The notes under the pieces were generated by a model. The model saw only the letters and a program-made list of their open reading frames with translations. It did not search any database and was not told the origin of the DNA. The translations under genes were made by a program, and so were the position numbers. Positions 52,201 through 57,515 of a stretch of 64,000 nucleotides of DNA are shown here, one piece after another. How positions within the stretch are numbered: the stretch's first letter is position 1; each line of letters starts with the position of its first letter. The stretch is from Pomphorhynchus laevis (Eukaryota; Acanthocephala; Palaeacanthocephala; Echinorhynchida; Pomphorhynchidae). The stretch is taken from positions 54,421 to 118,420 of the forward strand of contig WNNJ02003682.1 of assembly GCA_012934845.2 (NCBI GenBank), written 5' to 3'.

Positions 52201-55018
52201 AATGACAGTAGTTTGTTTTGTGATTCCGTTATATTTTTTAATGCATAAAATAGTGCATGTGCATCTTTTTAGATTCTCTTTGATCTATTTTATTGTTCAT
52301 TACAAGAGCAATAAGTGTTGCGCATGTACTCAATCAACAGATAAACACGTTATTTTTCTGCAACCATTTATCTATCATGAATAAAATGCCAAAATTCAAA
52401 AACAATGCTTTTTCTAGTGGTATTATATTAATTATTATACATTATATTTTATATATATTTTATCGATATACTTATATTCTACTTGTATTTGCGTAAACAA
52501 TTTTTGATATTTTGGATTTACCAGGCAGTTTGCGCGATATGTGCGAATATACTAGTTATATAAATAAATTTAATCGACGATCACATCTACCATTTCAATC
52601 ATTTGCCTGTATAGTTTTAAAAAACGAAGAAGAAAAATTACTCTTTATTTAACAGCGCAATATTTCGATAGCTCCTGATATCATCATCAGGATAATATAT
52701 TTAACTACATTCAATATTTTAATTTTACATTTAAAATTTTAACCCTGATGAGAGCAGGAGCTATCGAAATATTATACTATTAAATAAAGGGTAATTAGTT
52801 TTTTCGATCGTTTAAAACTCTTTAATCAATAATGGAAGGATACTCTGGATTTAGTGTTTACTATCAATCATTTCTAATATTTTGTATTTTTTGGCATTTT
52901 CGATTTAACAGGCAGTCTACGCGGTATGTGCGAATATACTCGTTATATAAATAAATTTAATCGACGATCGTACCTGCCATTTCAATCGTTTATTCATCAA
53001 GTTATTCGTCGTATTGGTTTTGCCGTTGTTTTAATAATGGACACAAGCAATCAAGAAGGTGAATCAGTTGAAATCAACTGTGCAGAAGAAAATAGCGGAA
53101 GAAATTCAAACATATGTGCAAAGTATGTTGTTTGTGCTATGCTCCGAATAGTGATTTATATATTTATCAACTTTTGTTTTTATTTTTGTATTTCTGTCAT
53201 AGTATTGTGATGATGATAAAACACCATCATAAAAAAATGCTCATATTTCGGTTTTAAGTATTTATTTAAACTTATTGCTATTCACACTTGTCGATAACAT
53301 CAGTCATTTTTAAAGCTAATTGACGAAACTAAAATAAAGTGTGTCATTTGCTGCTAATTGGGCATCGATAAAGAAATTTCAGTACTTACAAAAGAAAAGA
53401 ACACAAATAATGTTAAAGCTGACTCATGGTCTCAACTTATGCTTTGTTCCTTAAATAAAACTTTTTGTTTAAGTTGAACAAATTGTGTTTTGTATTTCTG
53501 ATAACGCTCTGGCAGTAGCTATAGAAATATAAATTAAAGACATTTAAGTTATCAATTTCATTGAATCTAGCAAATTTTAATTTATTGGAGCCAATAAAAA
53601 TTAGGCAAGAAAACGATTATTCAATATTTGAATGGTCACTGCCATCATAATCAGGAAAAGTTGTTGCAGCTTTTGTAACAATTTCTAACAGCTGTAGCAA
53701 TTTTTCCTGATGTTGATGGCAGTAGCCATTGAAATATCGAATTATCGTTTTCTTGTTTGATTTTCTTTGGTTTCTATAAATTAAAATATGGTCATGTAAA
53801 ATAATTTTGTATCTTGTGGATACTGCTCCAAAATTCCAAATTTAATAAATGAATCAAATCAGTTAGTTTTAATTTATTAATTAAATAAATAATTATTTAA
53901 CTAATAACAATAATTATTTATTATTTATTTTTATCATCACCAAATTGAAATATAGAGACTAACGAGACTAAACTGTTGTTTTATGTGGCAATATCAGCCT
54001 ATACCACAGCATTATAATTCTTATTAATTGAATATTTATAAATTCAGTTATCTATTAATATTTACCAAAATAAACTATTTAATCAAACAATTCTACTATC
54101 GATTTAATGCATCTATAAACTGCATGTTACTGATGGACTATAAAGAAGCTGCCACTTCAATACTGACTAAAATATAAAATTTACTGTTAATTTATAGGAG
54201 GAACAAAGGAACATGAAAGGTCAAAGGATTATTCAATATTTCAATGGTAACTGCAATCATCAGGAAAAGATTTTTTTACAGTTTGTTACTGTTTGTTTTA
54301 CAAAACTGTAACAATTTTCTTTTTTTCCTGATGATTGCAGTTGCCAATGAGATATTGCATAATTCCTTTGGTCTTTGATTTTCCTTTGTTCCTCGTATAA
54401 ATTAACATTTATTAAAAACGAGGAAATGAATGACTTAAATACCTTCAATAAAATCAACTAAAATACCAAAAGGCGATACAGCAAACTAGTTAAAATCTTT
54501 GCAGAGCTTTAAAAATCCGTGAATCTATTATCAAGCGCAATAATTAAATCAAATCAGTTAACTGAGTCTATGTATTTAATATAATTATAAAATTACCACT
54601 TTTCCACAAATATTATATAGAATATAATAATATTCTAATATATATAGTATATATATTAGTAGTAAAATATTTATTGTGAAAAGTATTCCAATTTCGGTTT
54701 TTATAAATTTGAAATACAAGTTTGTATGTGAAAACACTTATCTACTTTAGGCTGAGTGGTACTACTGTTCTAACAAATAAGCAAATCTTAGTAACGTTGC
54801 AGTTGTCGTCGATTAACCTTGAGGAAACTACTCATTGTGATGGTAGTGGTAATGCCGATGATGCAATTCAATCTCAATGCTGTCTTTCGATGCAAGCAAA
54901 CTGTGAGTTGCCGTTGTTTGCTAACTGCGTTCTCGACGAATTGAAATATACAATCGAAGTAATTGTTGATAGCAAAGAACATGGCACGTCCACTTTAACT
55001 TACGGTGTTTGTGCATGA
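16142..55018 (+). CDS. AP3B: AP-3 complex subunit beta-like protein (22 exons, about 1200 aa)
   Basis: Large subunit of the AP-3 adaptor, which sorts cargo from endosomes/trans-Golgi to lysosome-related compartments with delta, mu3 and sigma3. The assembled exons give a trunk of HEAT-like repeats: MRTIMQNLAKGQDVSDIF, KLVSLYLIRYAEEHQELALL, DLSPLVRRSVALAIPKLF, IKHLKLQILILLSTE and ATILWLIGAFSD. A beta3-type block follows (MSHALAIHVPGYINIP), then an acidic Ser/Asp-rich hinge (exons 16-19) and a C-terminal domain (20-22). The spliced exons total 3603 nt without a frame break, slightly longer than the roughly 1100 aa of vertebrate homologues. The start at 16142 has a strong context (ACAATGG). All junctions are GT-AG except the exon 3/4 acceptor. 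The C-terminal third is diverged. A paralogous beta1/2 is unlikely because the ILWLIG and SHALAIHVPGY blocks are beta3-like. Confidence 0.85.
16560..16900 (-). mobile_element. RTE-like LINE C-terminal fragment in AP3B intron 1
   Basis: The minus strand gives WLMYVGHILRMDDNRLPKI and, further on, WKRPIGGVRK with RSIEQIA. This is the conserved tail of RTE-type or related LINE proteins (W.GH..RM...R.PK). Stops are present. The piece is short and strongly 5'-truncated. Confidence 0.6.
17312..17353. repeat. Perfect 20-bp hairpin
   Basis: TGCACACCAGATACTCTTAA is followed by GT and its exact reverse complement, inside AP3B intron 1. No coding sequence or transposon end is evident nearby. It could be the remnant of a small inverted-repeat element or a transcribed hairpin. 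Confidence 0.85.
19370..19448 (+). CDS. AP3B: AP3B-like exon 2
   Basis: Encodes SIHDIRMLLDSSNEHD then NLTAMRTIMQ, matching the first trunk helix pair of beta3 (LKQMLESNKD..LDAMKRIV in vertebrates). Bounded by TTTTCAG and CAG|GTAATA. Confidence 0.85.
20672..20746 (+). CDS. AP3B: AP3B-like exon 3
   Basis: Encodes NLAKGQDVSDIFSSVVNN then IVSKNAE, the conserved KG.D.S..F..VV.N..SKN block of adaptor beta subunits. The acceptor is ATTTTAG and the donor GAG|GTATGT. Confidence 0.9.
20835..20930 (+). CDS. AP3B: AP3B-like exon 4 (non-AG acceptor)
   Basis: Encodes VRKLVSLYLIRYAEEHQELA and LLPFASLQNLLK, the most conserved trunk block (KKLVY.YL.RYAEE..DLALL in homologues). Homology fixes the 5' edge at GTTCGA, but the preceding bases are TTTCTTTTTG: there is a pyrimidine tract without AG. 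The nearest upstream AG (about 20770) leads to an in-frame stop. Donor AAG|GTAATT. Confidence 0.85.
21118..21292. repeat. AT-only palindromic cluster in AP3B intron 4
   Basis: Successive short palindromes built from AATTAATTATTAATAATTA-like units, including GTAAACTTATAAGTAATTA and its inverse side by side. It can form cruciform-like structures but is low complexity, so it carries little information. Confidence 0.6.
22784..22944 (+). CDS. AP3B: AP3B-like exon 5
   Basis: Encodes MSNPIVRSMAINVLSNMRV, then VVVLCLKNAVKDLSPLVRR and SVALAIPKLF. These align with the NQLIRASALRVLSSIRV and DLSPYVRKNAAHAI blocks of vertebrate beta3. Acceptor ATCTTAG, donor TCAG|GTAATT. Confidence 0.9.
24511..24664 (+). 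repeat. Two-copy tandem repeat, 77-bp unit
   Basis: Two almost identical units starting TCATGAATTATTAATTTTAC and ending near TGCTACATAGTGTGATG lie in tandem in AP3B intron 5. The near identity implies a recent local duplication. Confidence 0.85.
24772..24838 (+). CDS. AP3B: AP3B-like exon 6
   Basis: Encodes QDNEQYDRLLPMLEQLIADR and SV, the helix corresponding to DPEQKEMLIEVIEKLLKD.S in vertebrate beta3. Acceptor ATTTTAG, donor GTA|GTAAGT. Confidence 0.9.
24909..25238 (+). CDS. AP3B: AP3B-like exon 7
   Basis: Encodes FVLGGALRAFRQFCPNQLSL, HTHFRRICILLPDFDEW, VVDVLQVLTLYTRTYF, then a variable Ser/Asn-rich loop and MLLLVSNARIWLYSQNSA. This follows the order of beta3 (CPDRIDLIHKNYRKLC, EEWGQVVI..LTRYAR, then the loop). 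The loop replaces the charged loop of vertebrate beta3. The neighbouring intron is only 70 nt. Confidence 0.9.
26930..27030 (+). CDS. AP3B: AP3B-like exon 8
   Basis: Encodes AVCAAADLLVNVAPIHMLSQ and ITVALIHRLTSNS, matching AAVVMAVAQLYWHISP..SLVRLLRSN of beta3. Acceptor TTTAAG, donor CAA|GTATTA. Joined to exon 9 it completes a Lys codon. Confidence 0.85.
27093..27320 (+). CDS. AP3B: AP3B-like exon 9
   Basis: Encodes EMHFVLLKIIISMIRRIQK, then RQYLQFFFIYSTDTVYIKHL, KLQILILLSTEQNVSSVLS and ELQVWFCD. This aligns with [36 protein letters not shown] in beta3. The donor at 27321 (TTT|GTGTTT) was chosen because it restores phase with exon 10; the stronger-looking CAG|GTGTGG at 27304 leaves the frame wrong. 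Confidence 0.75.
27600..28140 (+). mobile_element. PLE-1 family 3' fragment in AP3B intron 9
   Basis: About 27630-27868 reads LDMNIKLTSIKSTFNLYRK, then FKFTRNIFLHDHSCIPYN and NTLNNEILRIATICNDIGF, nearly the same protein as the end of PLE-1. It is followed by the shared 3' tail (CTAGATAATCAAATTTAATC, then AGCTGCTATGTTAGG) to about 28140. No GIY-YIG follows the RT end. The copy is 5'-truncated. Confidence 0.75.
29668..29780 (+). CDS. AP3B: AP3B-like exon 10
   Basis: Encodes SDVVIFAIRAMGQLCCKFQV and VNHSCQSFLLDLLHHSK, matching FAAATIQTIGRCATNI..CLNGLVCLLSNRD in beta3. Acceptor ATACAG, donor AAAG|GTAAGC. The link to exon 9 rests on phase. Confidence 0.8.
30387..30439 (+). CDS. AP3B: AP3B-like exon 11
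   Basis: Short exon encoding DEVRSECIVILKGLIQQD, the equivalent of DEIVVAESVVVIKKLLQMQ in beta3. Acceptor TTTTTAG, donor GAT|GTGAGT. Confidence 0.85.
30603..30690 (-). repeat. Solo arm of the foldback/Penelope-end family in AP3B intron 11
   Basis: The minus strand gives ATAGC-AGAA-GCTAT then CGAAATATCG, with a degenerate CTGAAAATT before it. This is the recurring terminal hairpin of the window. It lies about 100 bases from the truncated 3' side of LINE-D. Confidence 0.5.
30790..32946 (-). pseudogene. LINE-D ORF2 remnant (APE endonuclease and reverse transcriptase)
   Basis: It starts near 32946 with LNILQWNSGGASTLRLLSGR then DADVIVFQETQSIR (APE). A second piece contains MVLGNFNDRIRRW (32560-32500). 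The linker runs through 32374-31890. The 206-codon stretch 31673-31053 carries RVFIPKK, PISIQNSLVSIYVK, GFVKGRSVHSAVGE, VAVFLNFSAAFDRIS, TGVPQGSPLSPILF and LVVYADDTT. The YADD catalytic box is intact, but motif A reads FLNFSAAFD, with Asn for the first Asp. Confidence 0.8.
33182..34120 (-). pseudogene. LINE-D ORF1 remnant (CCHC-knuckle protein)
   Basis: It begins near 34118 with MISSANPDNQLSVVASDNLQ. A first domain (RHNLFKVFIKSF..RILFNSVKLYESD) is followed by an RRM-like stretch (SKPILASIKITNLPSQLEEK, about 33800-33740) and zinc knuckles: C..C.QWHVWE, CGVCGLAYCHN, CSNCGGSRPAWSRKC (33534-33370). Knuckles of the CX2C..C type bind element RNA in related LINEs. The frame is interrupted. Confidence 0.75.
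35679..35849 (+). CDS. AP3B: AP3B-like exon 12
   Basis: Encodes PKQCEPVLSQFMNILNTLQN, PDAIATILWLIGAFSDNVV and SDVGVKVLKDVILKWDKQ. The ILWLIG box and the following V..DVL.K pattern are diagnostic for AP beta subunits and closest to beta3. Acceptor ATTCAG, donor CAG|GTAATA. Confidence 0.95.
36695..36862 (+). repeat. PLE-2 left terminal inverted repeat
   Basis: It starts TAAATTAGCAAAAATATCG and ends near GGAAAAATAAAT. On its complement it contains CCTGATGATGACCGC-AGTA-GTGGT followed by TTAAAAT. It pairs with 38910-39076 over almost its whole length with scattered mismatches. Confidence 0.85.
38910..39076 (-). repeat. PLE-2 right terminal inverted repeat
   Basis: Inverse of the left repeat. On the plus strand it reads CTTGATGATTATCAC-AGTA-GTGGTTGAAAAT. 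The stem loop is preserved between the two copies by compensating differences at some positions, which suggests the hairpin matters. Confidence 0.8.
40626..40777 (+). CDS. AP3B: AP3B-like exon 13
   Basis: Encodes ALQVKYQALSLAAKLYSQD, then FKYALKLARFRGTHDLRDRA and AFLE, matching VKLQILNLGAKLYL..ILNLGKYD..YDIRDRTRFI of beta3. Acceptor TTTTAG, donor GGA|GTAAGT. Confidence 0.95.
42743..42871 (+). CDS. AP3B: AP3B-like exon 14
   Basis: Encodes AMFLHPDRFPTLYSYRKSIL, then MNNRMLKSSIRTTDCQSNY and PGFT, the end of the trunk. The donor TTTTAC|GTATTG is required for phase with exon 15; the nearer CAAA|GTAATT would shift the frame. Confidence 0.75.
43693..43946 (+). CDS. AP3B: AP3B-like exon 15
   Basis: Encodes FTINSMSHALAIHVPGYINI then PKCPSTILFANERNVKFND. 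This aligns with LGTLSHTLNIKATGYLELSNW of vertebrate AP3B, a block absent from AP-1/AP-2 beta. It is followed by an acidic Ser/Asn-rich start of the hinge. Acceptor TTCCAG, donor ACAG|GTGAGT. Confidence 0.9.
44942..45139 (+). CDS. AP3B: AP3B-like exon 16 (acidic hinge)
   Basis: Encodes EGPDNTDTDISCGTTTSTDG then ESTDFDGDDTKINKR, an acidic Ser/Thr/Asp hinge followed by a basic stretch. Two donors in the same phase are possible: 45059 (ATAG|GTAAGG) and 45140 (ACAG|GTATTT). They differ by 27 codons, so alternative forms are plausible. Confidence 0.75.
45480..45880 (-). mobile_element. PLE-1 family 3' tail in AP3B intron 16
   Basis: The minus strand has FLQNHLK.FNR-type remains of the RT end, AAGCAGAAAATAGTAAAATA, then ATGGATGAATAATAAA, CACTAGATAATCAAATTTC and the tail GTATTTAGCTCCGCAGCC to about 45480. 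It is strongly 5'-truncated. It matches 27800-28140 in the same order. Confidence 0.7.
45950..46210 (-). mobile_element. RTE-like LINE C-terminal fragment in AP3B intron 16
   Basis: The minus strand reads TKTGLSIQVDDKCPKGRPE, KRWLNTLHKDLQAARLHPDL and KWRTRTLRTDPASIRD. This is the very conserved C-terminal tail (GRP..RW...LH.DL..A...PD......W..RT...DP...RD) of RTE-like LINE proteins of nematodes and other invertebrates. It ends near 45950 and has no 5' part. Confidence 0.75.
46239..46281. repeat. (TA)n microsatellite
   Basis: An uninterrupted TA dinucleotide run of about 43 bases, next to the RTE-like fragment. Confidence 0.95.
48319..48434 (+). CDS. AP3B: AP3B-like exon 17 (hinge)
   Basis: Encodes GDISSSISDYEHSELNNTLT then GHYQENPDNLLDSSTILN, an acidic low-complexity linker. 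Both donors of exon 16 splice in frame to it. Acceptor ATTTAG, donor AAC|GTCAGT. Confidence 0.65.
50714..50783 (+). CDS. AP3B: AP3B-like exon 18 (hinge)
   Basis: Encodes DINPISDDIANCIQLDETL then IDFE, an acidic segment. Acceptor ATCAG, donor GAAG|GTATAA. Identity rests on splice sites, phase and position only. Confidence 0.6.
50842..50975 (+). CDS. AP3B: AP3B-like exon 19 (hinge)
   Basis: Encodes DSSAPQDIHQPNAESNPSDL, then HYNSTVDQRQPKDSFDNLI and NSIFAD. Acceptor TTTCAG, donor GAT|GTATTA. The following intron is only 62 nt. Confidence 0.7.
51038..51545 (+). CDS. AP3B: AP3B-like exon 20 (C-terminal domain)
   Basis: The longest exon (169 codons). It encodes NIKDNTNILLQYAELKPQVL, LFFRTKQQDLFSSEVNILQ, LRIMQLEPLLLCKFIIFDE and a region ending GPISYILPQFINNDQFERAK. 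It occupies the place of the beta3 C-terminal domain, and the PISYILPQFI..D.F stretch resembles the GELLLPVAMSEKDF region. Sequence similarity is weak, so the domain label is an inference from position. Acceptor AATTAG, donor AAAG|GTAAGT. Confidence 0.75.
52525..52607 (+). pseudogene. Partial older duplicate of AP3B-like exon 21
   Basis: Acceptor ATTTACCAG is followed by GSLRDMCEYTSYINKFNRRS then HLPFQSF, nearly the same as exon 21 (GSLRGMCEYTRYINKFNRRS, YLPFQSF). Similarity begins about 25 bases upstream of the acceptor and stops at about 52607, just before foldback FB3. There is no donor in the phase needed, so the copy should not splice productively. About one base in eight differs from exon 21. 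Confidence 0.75.
52613..52819. mobile_element. Foldback element FB3 between the two exon-21 copies
   Basis: Arms of about 70 bases (from AGTTTTAA at 52613, to TTAAAACT at 52819) contain CAATATTTCGATAGCTCC and its inverse around a spacer of about 60 AT-rich bases. The right arm has CCCTGATGAGAGC-AGGA-GCTATC then GAAATATT. To its right lies ATGGAAGGATACTCTGGATT, the flank also found after FB2 and the 9955 solo arm. Confidence 0.75.
52912..53122 (+). CDS. AP3B: AP3B-like exon 21 (C-terminal domain)
   Basis: Encodes GSLRGMCEYTRYINKFNRRS, YLPFQSFIHQVIRRIGFAVV, LIMDTSNQEGESVEINCAEE and a short Asn-rich end. Acceptor TTTAACAG, donor CAAA|GTATGT, phase-compatible on both sides. It is chosen over the 52525 copy because that copy is cut short. 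Confidence 0.8.
53575..53786. mobile_element. Foldback element FB4 in AP3B intron 21
   Basis: Arms of about 97 bases, TTTTAATTTATTGGAGCC at left and its diverged inverse at right. The right arm has CCTGATGTTGATGGC-AGTA-GCCATTGAAATATCG with a perfect five-pair stem, and the left arm has the inverse. No coding sequence. Confidence 0.75.
54186..54406. mobile_element. Foldback element FB5 in AP3B intron 21
   Basis: Arms of about 95 bases beginning GTTAATTTATAGGAGGAAC. The right arm has CCTGATGATTGC-AGTT-GCCAATGAGATATTG. FB4 and FB5 share TTTTCCTGAT before the hairpin and lie 400 bases apart in the same orientation. Confidence 0.75.
54751..55018 (+). CDS. AP3B: AP3B-like exon 22 (terminal exon)
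   Basis: Encodes LSGTTVLTNKQILVTLQLSS, a variable Cys-containing loop, LPLFANCVLDELKYTIEVIV and a TGA stop. The opening recalls FAAKTVHSGSLMLVTVEL near the C-terminus of vertebrate beta3. Acceptor CTTTAG; joined to exon 21 it completes a Lys codon. Confidence 0.85.
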
Positions 55019-55288
55019 AAACATTACATTCCTCTCTTTATCTTGTGCTGCATCGATGTTTCCAATGCTTTTATATTTATTCAATTGATCATATTCTTAT
55101 TTATTTTGATTGCTACACTATTAATCCGCTCTATATTCGTATTTAATTGTATTTACATTCAATGGCAATGTAATTATAATACTGACGACAACAGAAATGA
55201 AATGCAAGTAACACATGACGATTCGTATCCTCTTCGTACACTACTATTATTATTTTTTGAACAATTAAGCCATTTTAAATGATTACTG

Positions 55289-55294
55289 AATAAA
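55289..55294 (+). promoter_or_regulatory. Likely poly(A) signal of the AP3B-like gene
   Basis: AATAAA lies 270 bases after the stop codon, followed within 30 bases by T-rich sequence. In DNA this AT-rich the hexamer is common by chance, so the call rests on position. Confidence 0.5.
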
Positions 55295-55299
55295 ACAAG

Positions 55300-56610
55300 A
55301 TGATTTCATTTTTTGTTAAATATATTTGTCAACATTTCTACGTATTTTATTCTTTGTTTTCCTCCTATACAACAAACTTTTATTAGTTGCTCAGAAACTA
55401 TAAAATCAGTTCACCGAAACTACCACGCATAATCCATGCATAGTAGTTAATTAAATGCTGTCTTCCTCTCTGTGCTCTGAGTATCGTGAAAACTATAGTG
55501 TTATAGCTTAAGTGATTATCGTCAATGAATTAAAATTTGATTAAAATATAAACATTTTTTCTGAATCTGATTGTCAAAATTAGCATTTTCGGCCGGAACC
55601 ACCATTAGTTCTTGCTTATTGCTATTACATTTTATATATCATTAAGAAATTATTAGTGAAAATTGACTTATACTCCGTTCTTAATAAAGCTATTTGTTAG
55701 CTAATAAAAACAGTTAATTATTATTTTATAAAAGTTTTGATTAGTTATTTAATAAGAACATTTTTTCTTTTCGTCCGAGCGAGATTTTCCGATTTGTATA
55801 GTCTATATTGCAATTTATTTGTAATTAAACCCGCATTTTTTCAATGCTCGCCCATATTTTATTGTCCATAATTAGCTGCGAATTTATTTAGATGCTGAAA
55901 GTCTTTGTTATCGGCGATCGGCAATGACGTAAGTTGGTCGAGATTCTAAAGCTAGAAATGTAAAACGAATTAAATACCACCCAAAAAAGCAGATGTTGTT
56001 TCTTGCACTCGTGTACATTATTAATCATTATATATATTATCCAACATATATTATCCACTATTTAAAGTATGATAGTCCTATAAATTAATTTCGAAAAAGA
56101 ATTGCTTTGCGCAGTTAATTATAACGGCATTTTATTATAATTTTTCGTTTATATTCGATATCAGTATAAAATGTCGATTTTTTTTGTAAAGATTCACTCG
56201 TAAATGAGTAAGATTATAACTTTTAACAAATTAGTATTGAATGCACATAAATTAACACCAAATAATTATTAACAAAATTTAAAATTTTATTCGTCAAGCA
56301 ATTTTTATGAAAGAGCGAGGGTAAACAATATGTTGTGTTAGATTAATATATTATTTTTCTGAAAATGTATCGTAAATAATTGCTATGTATTTGATCTCTG
56401 CGTCGCTGTGTTGAGCTGAAGAATAAAGGTCGTAAGATTTAGTAACATCCGATCTCTACTAGTGAATGCTTATTCTTTAATTTTATTTGTTAACATGGCC
56501 CCTAACAATTCTTCATTATATATTTAACGAAAAATAGTCAGTCAATAGTATTTACTACAGTCAATGACTGACTATTCTTTCGGTACAGCCAGTTACTGAA
56601 ATTCTTCTTT
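55300..56610. other. AT-rich intergenic stretch
   Basis: No gene, RNA or element recognised. The 79-codon ORF at 55043-55282 lies in the 3' untranslated region of the AP3B-like gene, is rich in Ile/Leu/Phe from AT composition and has no homologue I know. Confidence 0.4.
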
Positions 56611-56618
56611 AAACATAC
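56611..56618. repeat. Merlin target-site duplication, left copy
   Basis: AAACATAC, repeated exactly at 57516-57523. The 8-bp length fits the Merlin/IS1016 group (8-9 bp). Confidence 0.85.
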
Positions 56619-56723
56619 TGATCAAGTTGATTATTTTCCCCCAGGGGGAAATAATCAACTTGTGTAATTATTGGGGGAAATAATTAACTTGTGTAATTTT
56701 TATTGTAAACCCGATGACAGCAT

Positions 56724-57316
56724 ATGAATCCTATATTCGAAGAATCCTGGGCGCTGGAAATGATAAGAATTTTTTCGATGATACGCAAACTTTGTATTCG
56801 ATATATAGATGATAATCCCATAAGATTAGAAGGGGCCATGGAATTGTGTGTCAAACTGACGAAAGTTTATTTTGCCGCAAATCAAAATATAACAGGGGAA
56901 GAAGCAGCGAGCAAATTTGGGTTTTCGGAATTTGCGACACAAGTTTTGTTCCAGCAAGAGGATATCTTCAAGTTGTACCCAATAGAGCCTCATCTACCTT
57001 ATTGCCAATAATAGAACAAGTTTGCAAAAAAGGAACTATCATTCACAGTGATGAATGGAAATCTTATAAAAAGCTTCATGAAATCGGGTTTCTGCATGAA
57101 ACCGTCAATCATTCCAGTGAATTTTTAAATCGTAAAACAGGGGTCCATACCTAACATATTGAATCTTATTGGGCAAAGATGAAAGCTAGAGGGAAGGAAA
57201 TGAAAGGAATCCGCAAAAACTTGTTAAATGATTATTTGGCTGAATATATGTGGCGAGATAATATTCCTGGTGAGCCAATTGTAAAAATACTTGATTTATT
57301 AAACATTTATTTTTAA
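56724..57316 (+). pseudogene. Merlin transposase, one frame change and one internal stop
   Basis: The N-terminal part (56724-56840, WALEMIRIFSMIRKLCIRY) is in a different frame from the catalytic part. From about 56840 one frame gives VCQTDESLFCRKSKYNRGRS (first Asp), IWVFGI, STLLPIIEQVCKKGTIIHSD then EWKSYKKL (second Asp), ETVNHSSEFLN and, after a TAA at 57152, HIESYWAKMKARGKEMKG (catalytic Glu region) and LAEYMWR to a stop at 57314. The TAA stands where homologues have Gln (VHTQ.IE), so it is probably a single CAA-to-TAA change. The catalytic residues D, D and E are all present. Confidence 0.8.
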
Positions 57317-57396
57317 TCTTTATGTTATTTTCCTTTTTTTAATTTTTAATTTTAATACCATAATGATTTCAAAAATATATTTTGAGATAAACTTAT

Positions 57397-57515
57397 ATAA
57401 TTGTTGGGGGGAATAATAAACTTATATAATTGTTGGGGGAATAATAAACTTATGTAGTTGCTGGGGGAAAATAATAAACTTGTGTAGTTGTTGGGGGAAA
57501 TAATAAACTTGATCC
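57397..57515 (+). repeat. Merlin right-end array of four subterminal repeats
   Basis: Four direct units of about 29 bases, each TGTTGGGGGAATAATAAACT followed by TATATAAT or a variant, the last ending in the terminus AACTTGATCC. They probably provide repeated transposase binding sites. Confidence 0.85.

Larger units (their letters stand above)
56619..57515 (+). mobile_element. Merlin (IS1016/IS1595-like) DNA transposon
   Basis: An 897-bp element with inverted ends: TGATCAAGTTGATTATTTTC at left and the inverse of GGATCAAGTTTATTATTTCC at right, each followed by CCCCA. Exact 8-bp direct repeats flank it. It codes for a DDE transposase of the ISXO2-like type. The left end carries one inverted plus two direct copies of the G5AAATAAT.AACTTGTGTA unit; the right end carries four direct copies. 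Intact termini and target duplication indicate a fairly recent insertion, but the transposase frame is damaged. Confidence 0.9.

Noticed and set aside
52525-52640. Copy 1 of exon 21 as a mutually exclusive alternative exon
   Set aside because: It runs into the foldback without a donor in the needed phase and lacks the second half of the exon.
55043-55282. 79-codon ORF after AP3B as a small membrane protein
   Set aside because: Its hydrophobicity comes from AT-rich codons. It lies between the stop codon and the likely poly(A) signal of AP3B and has no splice or start context.
57152-57154. TAA read as Gln (non-standard genetic code)
   Set aside because: Only the Merlin transposase shows it. 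The AP3B-like gene has no in-frame TAA in 1200 codons and ends in a normal stop, so a simple CAA-to-TAA mutation is enough.
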